NCBI GenBank assembly: GCA_018828125.1
Contig: JAHJWB010000003.1
Coordinates: 186,001 to 250,000 of the forward strand
DNA length: 64,000 nucleotides
Direction of reading: 5' to 3'
Source of the DNA: Gammaproteobacteria bacterium
GTDB taxonomy: Bacteria > Pseudomonadota > Gammaproteobacteria > Burkholderiales > Burkholderiaceae_C
Shown here: positions 17,537 through 25,901 of the stretch, piece by piece
How the letters are laid out: each line of letters starts with the position of its first letter
Position numbering within the stretch: the stretch's first letter is position 1
The notes under the pieces: generated by a model
Seen by the model: only the letters and a program-made list of their open reading frames with translations
The model's database searches: none
Told to the model about the DNA's origin: nothing
Program-made: the position numbers and the translations under genes

Positions 17537-19690
17537 ATGAGGAAGATGAGCACTATGAAGACACGGGTTCGCCCGCTGGTTCCCGCCGCCCTGGCAGCTG
17601 CTATTCTGGCCGCCTGTGGTGGCGGCAGCGACGGTGACAGCGCGGCCGCCCTCAACACCAAGCCCGCCTACCTCGGGGCCATCAGCGAGGCTACGTATGA
17701 CGGCAGCAGCAACGACCTGCTCACCGCGGGCCTCGGGGCCACGGGCCTGGCCGCCGCAGTGCCACCCGCCTATGCTGACCCGCTCAAACCGACGGCTGCT
17801 GAACTGCGCCGCACGGCCATCCACACCAACTACCGCGCCATGCTCGACATGACGGCGGCGGGCGGCTACGGCACGCTTTACGGCCCCAGTGTGGATGCGC
17901 AAGGCAAGGTCACCACCGGCGAAGGCAAGGTGGCAGGCGCCGAATACATCGCCTTTGCCGACGACGGCACCGGCCGCAAGAACGTCACGTTGATGGTGCA
18001 AGTGCCCGCCAGCTTCAACCCGGCCAAGCCTTGCATGATCACCGCCACCGCATCGGGTTCGCGCGGTGTGTATGGTGGCATTTCCACCGGGGAGTGGGGC
18101 CTGAAGAAGGGCTGCGCGGTGGCGTATTCAGACAAGGGCACGGGCGGCGCGCCGCACGACCTGCAGAACGACACCGTGCCGCTGATGGACGGCACCCGCA
18201 GCACAGCCACTGCTGCGGGCAAGAACGCAGCGTTCAACGCAGGCCTCACAGCGTCTGAGCTGTCGGCGTTCAACACCGCCAACCCCAACCGTTTTGCGTT
18301 CAAGCACGCGCATTCCGGCCAGAACGCTGAAAAGGACTGGGGCGCCACCACGCTGCAGGCCGTGGAATTTGGCTACTACGTCCTCAACCAGCGCTACGGC
18401 AACACCAACGCTGCGGGCCAGCGCCTGAAGACGCTCACGCCGTCCAACACCATCGTCATTGCGTCCAGCATTTCCAATGGTGGCGGCGCCGCCATTGCAG
18501 CAGCCGAGCAAGACACCCAGGGCCTGATCAGCGGCGTGGCGGTGTCCGAGCCCGCACTGGAACTCCCAGCCAACCCCGGCGTCACCGTGCGCCGCGGCGC
18601 TGCCGAGGTGGCCGTCACCGGCAAAACACTGGTGGACTTCACCACCTACGCCAACCTGTACCAGGCCTGCGCCTCGCTGGCGCCATCGGTCAGCACCAGT
18701 CCCTACGCCGCTGCGTTCGCGGCAGGCTTTGCCAGCGCGGCGCTGCCCATTGCGCCCAACCGCTGCGCGGCGCTCAAAACCGCAGGTTTGCTGACGGCAT
18801 CCACCACCGCCACGCAGGCCGAAGAGGCCCTGCAAAAGCTGCGCGCCTACGGCTGGGAGCCCGAGTCGAACGACCTGCACGCATCGCTGGCAGCGTTTGA
18901 AGTGGCGCCGGCTGTGTCCGTGACCTTTGCCAACAGCCTGTCGCGCAGCAGCGTGAAGGACAACCTGTGCGGTTTCAGCTACGCCGCCACCACGGCGGCC
19001 GGTGCGGTCACCACGCTGGCCCCAGCAGCGCTGGCAGGCCTGTTTGCCACCGGCAATGGCGTACCGCCTTCGGGCGGTATCAACCTGGTCAACAACAACA
19101 GCGTGGCGGGCCCTGCGCGCGACTTCCTGTCGTTCACTGCGGCGGGAGTGGCCGACTGGAACACCGCGGGCGCGCTGTGCATGCGCAACCTTGTCACCGG
19201 CACCGACGCTGCCGCCAAGAAGCTGCAGGCCGGTGTGGATGAAACCCGCCGCAGCGGCAACCTGCGCGGCAAGCCCACGGTCATCGTGCATGGCCGTGCG
19301 GACGCGCTGCTGCCGGTCAGCCACACCTCCCGCCCCTACGCCGCGCTGAACAAGAAGGTCGAGGGCAACGCCAGCAAGCTCAGCTATGTGGAGGTGGCCA
19401 ACGCACAGCACTTTGACAGCTTCATCGGCTTGCCCACGGTGCTGCCCGGGTACGACACGCGCTACGTGCCGCTGCATGTGTACCTGAACCACGCGCTCGA
19501 CGCGGTGTACGACCACCTAGCCAACGGCAAGGCGCTGCCGGCCAGTCAGGTGGTGCGCACCGTGCCGCGTGGCGGCACGCCGGGCAGCGCGCCCGCCATC
19601 ACTGCGGCCAACGTGCCGCCGCTGGCCTCGGCACCTGCCGCTGCCAACGCCATTGCCATCACCGCGGGAGCCATCTCCATACCCGATTGA
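17537..19690 (+). CDS. D-(-)-3-hydroxybutyrate oligomer hydrolase, lipoprotein
   Basis: A 717-residue enzyme of the 3HB-oligomer hydrolase family, which cleaves soluble oligomers released by PHB depolymerase into monomers. The N-terminus has a lipobox LAAC with Cys27 after a short basic signal, so the protein is probably lipid-anchored and outward or periplasm facing. The nucleophile is predicted at Ser313 in SISNGG, with GRADALLPV and ANAQHFDSF supplying likely Asp and His. Length fits the family (about 690-720). It follows livM by 80 bases and has an AGGAGACAAG ribosome binding site. The alternative ATG codons at 17546 and 17555 are possible starts. Confidence 0.88.
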   Translation: MRKMSTMKTRVRPLVPAALAAAILAACGGGSDGDSAAALNTKPAYLGAISEATYDGSSNDLLTAGLGATGLAAAVPPAYADPLKPTAAELRRTAIHTNYRAMLDMTAAGGYGTLYGPSVDAQGKVTTGEGKVAGAEYIAFADDGTGRKNVTLMVQVPASFNPAKPCMITATASGSRGVYGGISTGEWGLKKGCAVAYSDKGTGGAPHDLQNDTVPLMDGTRSTATAAGKNAAFNAGLTASELSAFNTANPNRFAFKHAHSGQNAEKDWGATTLQAVEFGYYVLNQRYGNTNAAGQRLKTLTPSNTIVIASSISNGGGAAIAAAEQDTQGLISGVAVSEPALELPANPGVTVRRGAAEVAVTGKTLVDFTTYANLYQACASLAPSVSTSPYAAAFAAGFASAALPIAPNRCAALKTAGLLTASTTATQAEEALQKLRAYGWEPESNDLHASLAAFEVAPAVSVTFANSLSRSSVKDNLCGFSYAATTAAGAVTTLAPAALAGLFATGNGVPPSGGINLVNNNSVAGPARDFLSFTAAGVADWNTAGALCMRNLVTGTDAAAKKLQAGVDETRRSGNLRGKPTVIVHGRADALLPVSHTSRPYAALNKKVEGNASKLSYVEVANAQHFDSFIGLPTVLPGYDTRYVPLHVYLNHALDAVYDHLANGKALPASQVVRTVPRGGTPGSAPAITAANVPPLASAPAAANAIAITAGAISIPD

Positions 19691-19785
19691 TCAGGGGGCG
19701 ATAGCCCGACAGACAGATCGGCGACAACCCGGAGCCGTGCGCGGGCCGACGCCGCACACGGCCTGTACCGCAACCAAGGATGGAC

Positions 19786-20952
19786 ATGAAGACTGTGTGG
19801 ATGACATGGGGCCGCCGCATGGCAGCAGCCCTGGCGATGCCGGGTCTGCTGATGGTGGCAGGGTTGGGCAATGCCTTGCCCGCTCGCGCAGCCGAACTGG
19901 TGGTGGGCCAGGTTGCACCTCTGTCGGGCGTGCTGGCCAGCACGGGCGCGCAGATGGTGCTGGGCGGCAAGATTTACTTTGACTGGGTCAATGCCCAAGG
20001 CGGTGTGCATGGCGCGTCCGTTCGCCACGCGGTGGTGGACGACGCTTACAAGGTGGCCGACACCGTGCGCCTGACGCGCGAATTACTGGCCAAGCCGGAG
20101 GTGGTCGCGCTGTATGGTTTCGCAGGCACCGCCAATGTCACGCAGTTGCTGGCTGAGGGCGTGCTGGAGCAGGGTGGTGCCGCGTTGGTGGCGCCTTACA
20201 CGGGCGGTGAATCGCTGCGCAACCCCTTCAACCCCTGGATCTTTCATGTGCGCGCTGGCTATGCTGACGAGGCCGAGCACATGGTGCAGCAGCTCACCAC
20301 CCTGGGCATGAACCGCGTGGCCGTGATGTACCAGGACGACGGTTTTGGCAAAGCAGGTCTGGCGGGCGTCGAGGCGGCACTGGCCAAGCGCAATCTCAAA
20401 CTGGTAGTGGCCGCAGGCTACGAACGCAACACCGATAAGGTGGACGACGCCGTCAAGGCCATCAAGGCCTCCGACGTGCACGCCGTCATCATGATTGCGG
20501 TGAACAAGCCTGCCGCGGCCTTCATACAGCGCTATCGCGAGCAAGGCGGCGGAGCGCAGCTGTACAACATTTCGGTGGTCGACCAGACCGAGCTGGTCAA
20601 GTTGGCGGGCCTGAAGAACGCCCACGGACTGGGCATCAGCCAGGTGGTGCCATACCCCTACCGGCCGCAACTGCCGGTGGTGCGCGAATACCAGACGCTG
20701 CTCAAAAAATACGCGCCCGAGGCCGAGGTCAACTACACCAGCTTTGAACAGTTCCTGGGCGCCAAGGTGTTGGTAGAGGCGCTGCGCCGAGCAGGGCCAG
20801 CGCCCACGCGCGCCAAAGTGGTCAAGGCGCTGGAGTCGCTGCAAAGCTATGACCTGGGCGGCATCACGCTCAGCTACTCGCCCACCAACCGCATCGGTTC
20901 ACGTTATGTCGAAGTCACCGTCATAGGCAGCAACGGCCGCCTCATGAAGTGA
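19786..20952 (+). CDS. Second Liv-type substrate-binding protein of the PHB locus
   Basis: A 388-residue periplasmic binding protein (Peripla_BP_6 type). The signal peptide ends near ARAAE, and the mature protein starts LVVGQVAPLSGVLASTG. YQDDGFGKAGLAGVEAAL and ISVVDQTELVKL follow the family pattern. ATG 19786 is preferred over 19780 because an AAGGA ribosome binding site is correctly spaced for it. The sequence is clearly different from the first binding protein of this locus, so the single LivGFHM set may accept cargo from two receptors, for example monomer and oligomer. The ligand is not known. Confidence 0.9.
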   Translation: MKTVWMTWGRRMAAALAMPGLLMVAGLGNALPARAAELVVGQVAPLSGVLASTGAQMVLGGKIYFDWVNAQGGVHGASVRHAVVDDAYKVADTVRLTRELLAKPEVVALYGFAGTANVTQLLAEGVLEQGGAALVAPYTGGESLRNPFNPWIFHVRAGYADEAEHMVQQLTTLGMNRVAVMYQDDGFGKAGLAGVEAALAKRNLKLVVAAGYERNTDKVDDAVKAIKASDVHAVIMIAVNKPAAAFIQRYREQGGGAQLYNISVVDQTELVKLAGLKNAHGLGISQVVPYPYRPQLPVVREYQTLLKKYAPEAEVNYTSFEQFLGAKVLVEALRRAGPAPTRAKVVKALESLQSYDLGGITLSYSPTNRIGSRYVEVTVIGSNGRLMK

Positions 20953-20990
20953 GCTTTTGATCCTTTTTCCCTTTTCACAAGGCTGTCATC

Positions 20991-21860
20991 ATGTCTCCCA
21001 CCTCGCGCTACACCACCTGCGCTGGCTATGAAATCCACTACACGGAGTGGGGGGAGCGTGACGCACCGGTGGTGGTCGCCTGGCATGGCCTGGCGCGTAC
21101 GGGGCGCGACATGGATGCGCTGGCCGCGCACCTGGCGCCGCGCTACCGCGTGATCTGCCCCGACACCATCGGCCGGGGCCTGAGCCAGTGGGCGCGTGCG
21201 CCGCAGAGTGAATACCGTTTGTCGTTCTATGCGCGCATTGCTGCCGACCTGTTTGACCAGTTGGGCATCGCCAAAGCGCACTGGGTGGGCACGTCGATGG
21301 GCGGGGCAATTGGCACGGTTTGCGCGTCGGGGCTTTTCGAACCAGCGCTCAAGGGGCGCATCCAGAGCCTGCTGCTCAACGACAACGCCCCGCGCCTTGC
21401 CGATGCCGCGCTGGAGCGCATCAAGGCTTACGCAGGCCACCCGCCTGCATTCGATACAGTGCAGGAGCTGGAGGCATTTTTTCGGCAGGTGTATCAGCCA
21501 TACGGATGGCTGAGCGATGCGCAATGGCGCCTGCTGACGGAAAGCAGCACCCGTCGCCTGCCCGACGGCCGCGTAACGCCGCACTACGATCCCGCCATGG
21601 TGCAGCAGTTCACACACCACACCAACGACTACCTGATCTGGGACCACTACGATGCTATCGACGTCCCGGTGCTGTGCCTGCGCGGGGCCGAGTCAGACCT
21701 GGTGCTGCGCGAAACCACGGTTGAGATGCTGACGCGTGGCCCGGGCGCCAAGGGCTTGGCGCGCGTGGTGGAGGTGGCGGGCTGCGGACACGCTCCTGCC
21801 CTCAATGTGCCGGAGCACTACGCGCTGGTGGATGAGTTCCTGGCGAGCGCAAGAGGTTGA
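20991..21860 (+). CDS. Alpha/beta hydrolase, possibly hydroxybutyrate-oligomer esterase
   Basis: A 289-residue cytoplasmic alpha/beta hydrolase without a signal peptide. The oxyanion segment is AWHGLARTGRD, the nucleophile Ser102 lies in VGTSMGG, and the likely acid and base are in LRGAESDLV and GCGHAPAL. It resembles small esterases and intracellular 3HB-oligomer hydrolases. It starts 38 bases after the second binding protein and is the last gene of the run. It could therefore finish cleavage of imported oligomers in the cytoplasm. That role is inferred from position; the fold is certain. Confidence 0.85.
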   Translation: MSPTSRYTTCAGYEIHYTEWGERDAPVVVAWHGLARTGRDMDALAAHLAPRYRVICPDTIGRGLSQWARAPQSEYRLSFYARIAADLFDQLGIAKAHWVGTSMGGAIGTVCASGLFEPALKGRIQSLLLNDNAPRLADAALERIKAYAGHPPAFDTVQELEAFFRQVYQPYGWLSDAQWRLLTESSTRRLPDGRVTPHYDPAMVQQFTHHTNDYLIWDHYDAIDVPVLCLRGAESDLVLRETTVEMLTRGPGAKGLARVVEVAGCGHAPALNVPEHYALVDEFLASARG

Positions 21861-21935
21861 CGAGTGAAGGGTTGACGAGGAGGCATTCGGGCTCTGCTGG
21901 CGGTACATTGGGGCAACGCTTTTGAGTGATCTGCC

Positions 21936-22403
21936 ATGAAACCCCTTTTGCTTATCGCCTCGCACCTTCTGACGCTGGTCATCGGCTTTGCCGTGGGTGT
22001 CTATGTGCTACCGATCCTCATCGCGCCGGAGGCTCCCACGCAGCAGGCGATTGAGGCCAGCACCCCCACGGCGCTGTGGACCGCCACCTTCCGCCGCAAC
22101 CTGAAAGACAGCGACGCCCTGCATTGGGGGGAGGGCGCTGTGTCCATCGGCCCGCAAAACATCAGTCTGGTGGGCAAACTGGCCCCGGGGCCGGATTACA
22201 AGCTTTACTTGTCGCCCGAGTTCGTAGAGACGGAGGCTAACTTCAAACGTCTCAAGCCGCAGATGCTGCGAGTGGGCGATGTGAAGACGTTCAACAACTT
22301 CATCGTCCCTGTACCGCAGGGGGTAGACCCCACCAAGTTCAACACCGTGATCGTGTGGTGTGAGACGTTCAGCGAATTCATCACCGCCGCGCAGTACCGG
22401 TAG
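21936..22403 (+). CDS. DM13-domain membrane-anchored protein
   Basis: A 155-residue protein with one N-terminal membrane helix (about residues 5-30, LLIASHLLTLVIGFAVGVYVLP). A DM13 domain follows, spanning about 50-153 and including HWGEGAVSIG, YKLYLSPEFVET and the closing VIVWCETFSEFITAAQY. DM13 domains are proposed to be redox or electron-carrying modules because of a conserved cysteine, here in WCE. It lies alone between the hydrolase and a convergent glutaredoxin gene. The physiological role is not established. Confidence 0.8.
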   Translation: MKPLLLIASHLLTLVIGFAVGVYVLPILIAPEAPTQQAIEASTPTALWTATFRRNLKDSDALHWGEGAVSIGPQNISLVGKLAPGPDYKLYLSPEFVETEANFKRLKPQMLRVGDVKTFNNFIVPVPQGVDPTKFNTVIVWCETFSEFITAAQYR

Positions 22404-22414
22404 AAAACCAGTAG

Positions 22415-22657
22415 CTACTGGCCGATCTGGGCCAATGCCGCCTGGAGGCCCGCCAAGCCCCCTACGCGCTGGTCGTTGATGAAGATTTGTGGCATCTGCC
22501 GCACCGATGGGCCGCATTTGGCATAAAACGCCAGGCGCTCGGCCTCGTCATCGATCTTGATTTCCTCGTAGGGCAGACCGCGCGACTGCAGCAGCTTCTT
22601 GGCGGAATCGCACTGCGGGCAGGCGGATTTGGAATAAATGGTGATCTTGAGGGTCAT
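22415..22657 (-). CDS. grxC: Glutaredoxin (GrxC type)
   Basis: An 80-residue glutaredoxin, a thiol-disulfide oxidoreductase using glutathione. The active site is CPQC in YSKSACPQCDSAKKL near residues 12-15, with the cis-proline in RQMPQIFIND and the GG turn at VGGLAGLQ. ATG 22657 (MTLKITIYSK) gives the normal length; a longer in-frame start at 22714 would add 19 residues without homology. CPQC differs from the common CPYC, but is seen in some bacterial glutaredoxins. It is convergent with the DM13 gene. Confidence 0.88.
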   Translation of the reverse strand: MTLKITIYSKSACPQCDSAKKLLQSRGLPYEEIKIDDEAERLAFYAKCGPSVRQMPQIFINDQRVGGLAGLQAALAQIGQ

Positions 22658-22738
22658 GGTGCCAAGTTTACGGGCGTGCCATGGAACAGGCAGGCGAGAG
22701 GTCATCGGGGGCACTTGCTGCCGGCCCCCAGCGGTGAG

Positions 22739-22772
22739 TTACCATTTGGTTTGTTTTATGACTGATTGGTAA
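22739..22772. promoter_or_regulatory. Inverted repeat upstream of the lipocalin operon
   Basis: TTACCA (22739-22744) faces TGGTAA (22767-22772) in an AT-rich stretch that ends four bases before the blc start codon. The position suits an operator or promoter element of the light/redox cluster. The regulator is unknown and the match could be chance. Confidence 0.3.
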
Positions 22773-22775
22773 TTT

Positions 22776-23342
22776 ATGCCGCTACTGCTCTCCTGGGACC
22801 GCCCGTCTGCACTGGTTTTGTCTGCATTTCTGTTGTTTGCGCTTACGGGTTGTTCGTCCACCACCCCACCGCCCGGCATTGCCGCCGTCACCCCCTTTGA
22901 CCTGGCCCGCTACGAGGGTCGCTGGTATGAAGTGGCCCGGCTCGACCATTCTTTCGAGCGCGGCATGACAGACGTGAGCGCCACTTACCAGCGCCAAAGT
23001 GACGGTAGCGTGCGCGTGGTGAACCGGGGCTTTGATACCGATAAGAACGACTGGCGCCAGGCCGAAGGCAAAGCCAAGTTCATCGGCGATGCAAACACCG
23101 CGTCACTCAAGGTGTCGTTTTTTGGGCCGTTCTACGGCGGCTATCACGTTGCCGCACTGGATGCGGACTACCAATGGGCGCTGGTGGTCGGGCCTGACCG
23201 CAGCTACTGCTGGATCCTGTCGCGCACCCGGCAACTGCCGCCGGGGGTGCGCGAGCAGCTCACGGCCCGCGCGAGCGCCTTGGGCATCGACACCCAGGCG
23301 CTGATCTGGGTGACCCACCACCGTACCGACCCACAGCCATGA
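22776..23342 (+). CDS. blc: Outer-membrane lipoprotein, bacterial lipocalin
   Basis: A 188-residue lipocalin that binds lipids or other hydrophobic compounds under envelope stress. A signal with lipobox LTGC (about residue 26) predicts lipidation. The lipocalin signature YEGRWYEVARLDHSFERG is at about 46-63, with VVNRGFDTDKNDW and the third motif near YCWILSRTRQLP. Length matches Blc (about 177-190). It is the first gene of a tight run, overlapping the FAD oxidoreductase by four bases. Lipocalin genes often accompany photolyase genes in Gram-negative light-induced clusters. Confidence 0.9.
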   Translation: MPLLLSWDRPSALVLSAFLLFALTGCSSTTPPPGIAAVTPFDLARYEGRWYEVARLDHSFERGMTDVSATYQRQSDGSVRVVNRGFDTDKNDWRQAEGKAKFIGDANTASLKVSFFGPFYGGYHVAALDADYQWALVVGPDRSYCWILSRTRQLPPGVREQLTARASALGIDTQALIWVTHHRTDPQP

Positions 23343-24349
23343 GCAAGCTCGCCCCTCGCACCATTGCCGTCGTTGGCGCTGGCTTGGCAGGTCTGTCGTG
23401 CGCACAGGCGCTGCTGCAGGCAGGCCACACGGTGCATGTGTTCGACAAGGCCCGGGGCCCCTCGGGCCGCATGAGCACACGGCGCGCTGATGACGAGCAC
23501 GGGCCGTGGCAATGCGACCACGGCGCACAATATTTCACCGCCCGCGATCATGCCTTTAGAGCGGAGGTCGCCCGGTGGCAGCAGGCCGGTGTGGCCGCCC
23601 TGTGGAATGCGCGCCTGGCCAGCTTTGATGGCAGCGCCTGGACCACACCGCAGACGCCGCTGGAGCGATTTGTGGGCACGCCCCGCATGACATCGCCCGC
23701 CGCATGGCTGGTGAAAAACCTGGGCGAGCATGCGCTGGCGCAATGGCAAACCACCGTGCAGGGTCTCGAACGCGCTGAGGGCGGGTGGGTCGTCACATCC
23801 GCAGAACACGGCGTACACAGCCAGCGGTATGACGCAGTGCTGCTGGCCGTGCCCGCGCCCCAAGCCGTGCCTCTTCTGGCCCCTCTTGCCCCCTCAGGCG
23901 CTACCGTGGCCAGCAGCGTTCGCATGCGCGGCAGCTGGGCCGTGATGTTGCGATACGCCCGCCCCGTCGTCATGCCGTGGGACGCTGCCTTCATCAACGC
24001 CGGCCCGCTGCGCTGGGTAGCGCGCGACAGCAGCAAGCCGGGCCGTACAGGCGCAGAGACATGGTTGCTGCACGCCAGCCCAGAGTGGAGCGAAGCGCAC
24101 ATCGAAGACGGCCCCGAGTACGTTATTGCCGCATTGCTCGCCGCGCTGGCTGAACTGGGCGGCCCTGCGCCGTTGGCGGCCACCGCGCACCGCTGGCGCT
24201 ACGCTGATAACGAAGCGCCACTGGCGCTGGGCAGCTGGTGGGATGCATCGCTGCGCGTGGGCCTTTGTGGCGATTGGTTGAACGGTGGCAAGGTAGAAGG
24301 CGCCTGGCTCAGCGGCCGGGCGCTGGCTGCGCAAGTGCAGCTGGCCTGA
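23339..24349 (+). CDS. FAD-dependent NAD(P)-binding oxidoreductase (renalase/amine-oxidase-like)
   Basis: A 336-residue flavoprotein. The N-terminal Rossmann motif is VVGAGLAGLSCAQALL with the acidic end HVFDKARGPSGR, followed by CDHGAQYFTARD, a hallmark of this small renalase-like group. The C-terminal FAD-binding block is LCGDWLNGGKVEGAWLSG. It has no membrane segment. Its ATG overlaps the blc stop, and DUF2256 and photolyase genes follow. The substrate is unknown; the conserved linkage suggests redox chemistry related to photoreceptor or lipid damage. Confidence 0.87.
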   Translation: MSKLAPRTIAVVGAGLAGLSCAQALLQAGHTVHVFDKARGPSGRMSTRRADDEHGPWQCDHGAQYFTARDHAFRAEVARWQQAGVAALWNARLASFDGSAWTTPQTPLERFVGTPRMTSPAAWLVKNLGEHALAQWQTTVQGLERAEGGWVVTSAEHGVHSQRYDAVLLAVPAPQAVPLLAPLAPSGATVASSVRMRGSWAVMLRYARPVVMPWDAAFINAGPLRWVARDSSKPGRTGAETWLLHASPEWSEAHIEDGPEYVIAALLAALAELGGPAPLAATAHRWRYADNEAPLALGSWWDASLRVGLCGDWLNGGKVEGAWLSGRALAAQVQLA

Positions 24350-24393
24350 CCCCTTCCACCCCCCCTTTTTTTTGCACCGGACGTCCGCCGCCC

Positions 24394-24579
24394 ATGCGTA
24401 TGCGCAAAAAAGCTGACCTGCCGCAGAAGATCTGCCAGCACTGTAGCCTGCCCTTCGTCTGGCGCAAGAAATGGGAGAAGGTGTGGGATGAAGTGAAGTT
24501 CTGCTCGGACCGCTGCCGCAGCGAACGCAAGCGCGGCGGTAGCGCCGCCGACGCCCCAAGAGGGGAGGGTTCAGCATGA
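24394..24579 (+). CDS. DUF2256 small zinc-finger-like protein
   Basis: A 61-residue protein with four cysteines in the DUF2256 pattern: KICQHCSLPFVWRKKW, then VKFCSDRCRSERKR. The CxxC...CxxxC spacing suggests a single metal site. ATG 24394 is chosen, with ATG 24400 possible. The gene overlaps the DASH cryptochrome start by four bases. DUF2256 genes are commonly found beside photolyase/cryptochrome genes, but their role is not known. Confidence 0.85.
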   Translation: MRMRKKADLPQKICQHCSLPFVWRKKWEKVWDEVKFCSDRCRSERKRGGSAADAPRGEGSA

Positions 24580-25901
24580 GTACCGTCCTTTTCTGGTTTC
24601 GCAACGACGTACGGCTGCATGACCAGCCCGCGTTGCAAGCCGCCCTTGCCAGCGGCGCCACGCACTTGTTGCCCGTGGTGTGCCTGCCGCCGGCAGACGA
24701 GTCCACGCCGTGGGGCTTTGCCCGAGTGGGCTCGCACCGCCGAGCTTTTGTGGCCGCTGCATTGCGTGACCTTGGCGCACGCATGGCAGCGCTGGGCAAC
24801 CCGCTGCAAGTCTGCCACTCGGCGCCCGCTACGGCATTGCCCGTGCTGGCGCGCGCAGGGGGCGCGACCACAGTGGTATGCGAAGACATTGCAGCGCCGT
24901 ACGAGCAGGCCGAGGTCGCAGCCCTGCGCGCCGCCGGCCTACAGGTGCGCACCGTGTGGCACAGCAGCCTGCTCTCGCCAGCCGGCATGCCCTGGCCTGC
25001 AGCAGAGCTGCCCGCCGTTTTCACCCCTTTTCGCCAGGCTGTGGAGCGCGCCCGCCTCAAGCCCCCGGCCCCGCTGCGCCCACCCACATCCCTGTTGCCG
25101 CCCCCGCGGGTACCGCCCGATGTGTGGCGGGCCGTCGCGGGCGCAGTGCCTGCTGCGGCAGAGCAGGGTGCCGCCGCATCCGACAACCCCGGTGGGCGCG
25201 ACCCTCGCTCGTCTTTCCCCTATGGCACTCCCGCCTGTGATGGTGGCGAGGCCGCCGCACTGGCCCACCTCGCGCAGTACCTGACCCGCAAGCTGCCCCA
25301 CAGTTACAAGGCCACACGCAACGGGCTCACGGGGCTGGATTACTCCAGCAAGTTCTCGCCGTGGCTTGCTACGGGCGCGCTCTCGCCCCGGCAGGTCTAT
25401 GCGGACCTGAAAACCTTTGAAGGCCACCACGGCGCCAACGACGGCAGCTATTGGTTGTGGTTTGAATTGCTGTGGCGCGACTACTTTCGCCTGCTGCGCT
25501 TGCAGTACGGCGCGGCGCTGTACCGGGGGCAGGGTTTGTCGGCATTGCCTCTGGCGCGGCACAACGCGAAAGGGTTTGAGCGCTGGTGCCGGGGCCACAC
25601 CGGCGAGCCCCTGGTGGATGCCGCCATGCGCGAGCTGGCCGCCACGGGAACCCTCAGCAACCGCCTGCGCCAGGTCGTGGCCAGTTTCCTCATCTACGAC
25701 CTGCATGGCGACTGGCGCGCGGGCGCCGCGTGGTTTGAATCGCAACTGGTGGACTACGACGTGTACAGCAACCAGGGCAACTGGCTCTACATTGCCGGGC
25801 GCGGCACCGACCCGCGCGGAGGCCGTCGCTTCAACCCCGCCAAGCAAGCGCAAGACCACGATGCGGACGGCAGCTACCGCCGCATGTGGGGCACGTTGTG
25901 A
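24576..25901 (+). CDS. DASH-type cryptochrome/photolyase
   Basis: A 441-residue flavoprotein related to photolyases that repair UV-induced pyrimidine dimers, in the DASH group that acts on single-stranded or looped DNA. The N-terminal antenna domain begins VLFWFRNDVRLHDQPAL. The FAD domain has YSSKFSPWLATGALSPRQ, WFELLWRDYFRLL, and the C-terminal DVYSNQGNWLYIAGRGTDPR. The DASH-like end includes AQDHDADGSYRRMW. A Pro/Ala-rich segment at about 155-205 is less conserved. It overlaps both neighbours by four bases, so translation is coupled through the cluster. Confidence 0.9.
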   Translation: MSTVLFWFRNDVRLHDQPALQAALASGATHLLPVVCLPPADESTPWGFARVGSHRRAFVAAALRDLGARMAALGNPLQVCHSAPATALPVLARAGGATTVVCEDIAAPYEQAEVAALRAAGLQVRTVWHSSLLSPAGMPWPAAELPAVFTPFRQAVERARLKPPAPLRPPTSLLPPPRVPPDVWRAVAGAVPAAAEQGAAASDNPGGRDPRSSFPYGTPACDGGEAAALAHLAQYLTRKLPHSYKATRNGLTGLDYSSKFSPWLATGALSPRQVYADLKTFEGHHGANDGSYWLWFELLWRDYFRLLRLQYGAALYRGQGLSALPLARHNAKGFERWCRGHTGEPLVDAAMRELAATGTLSNRLRQVVASFLIYDLHGDWRAGAAWFESQLVDYDVYSNQGNWLYIAGRGTDPRGGRRFNPAKQAQDHDADGSYRRMWGTL

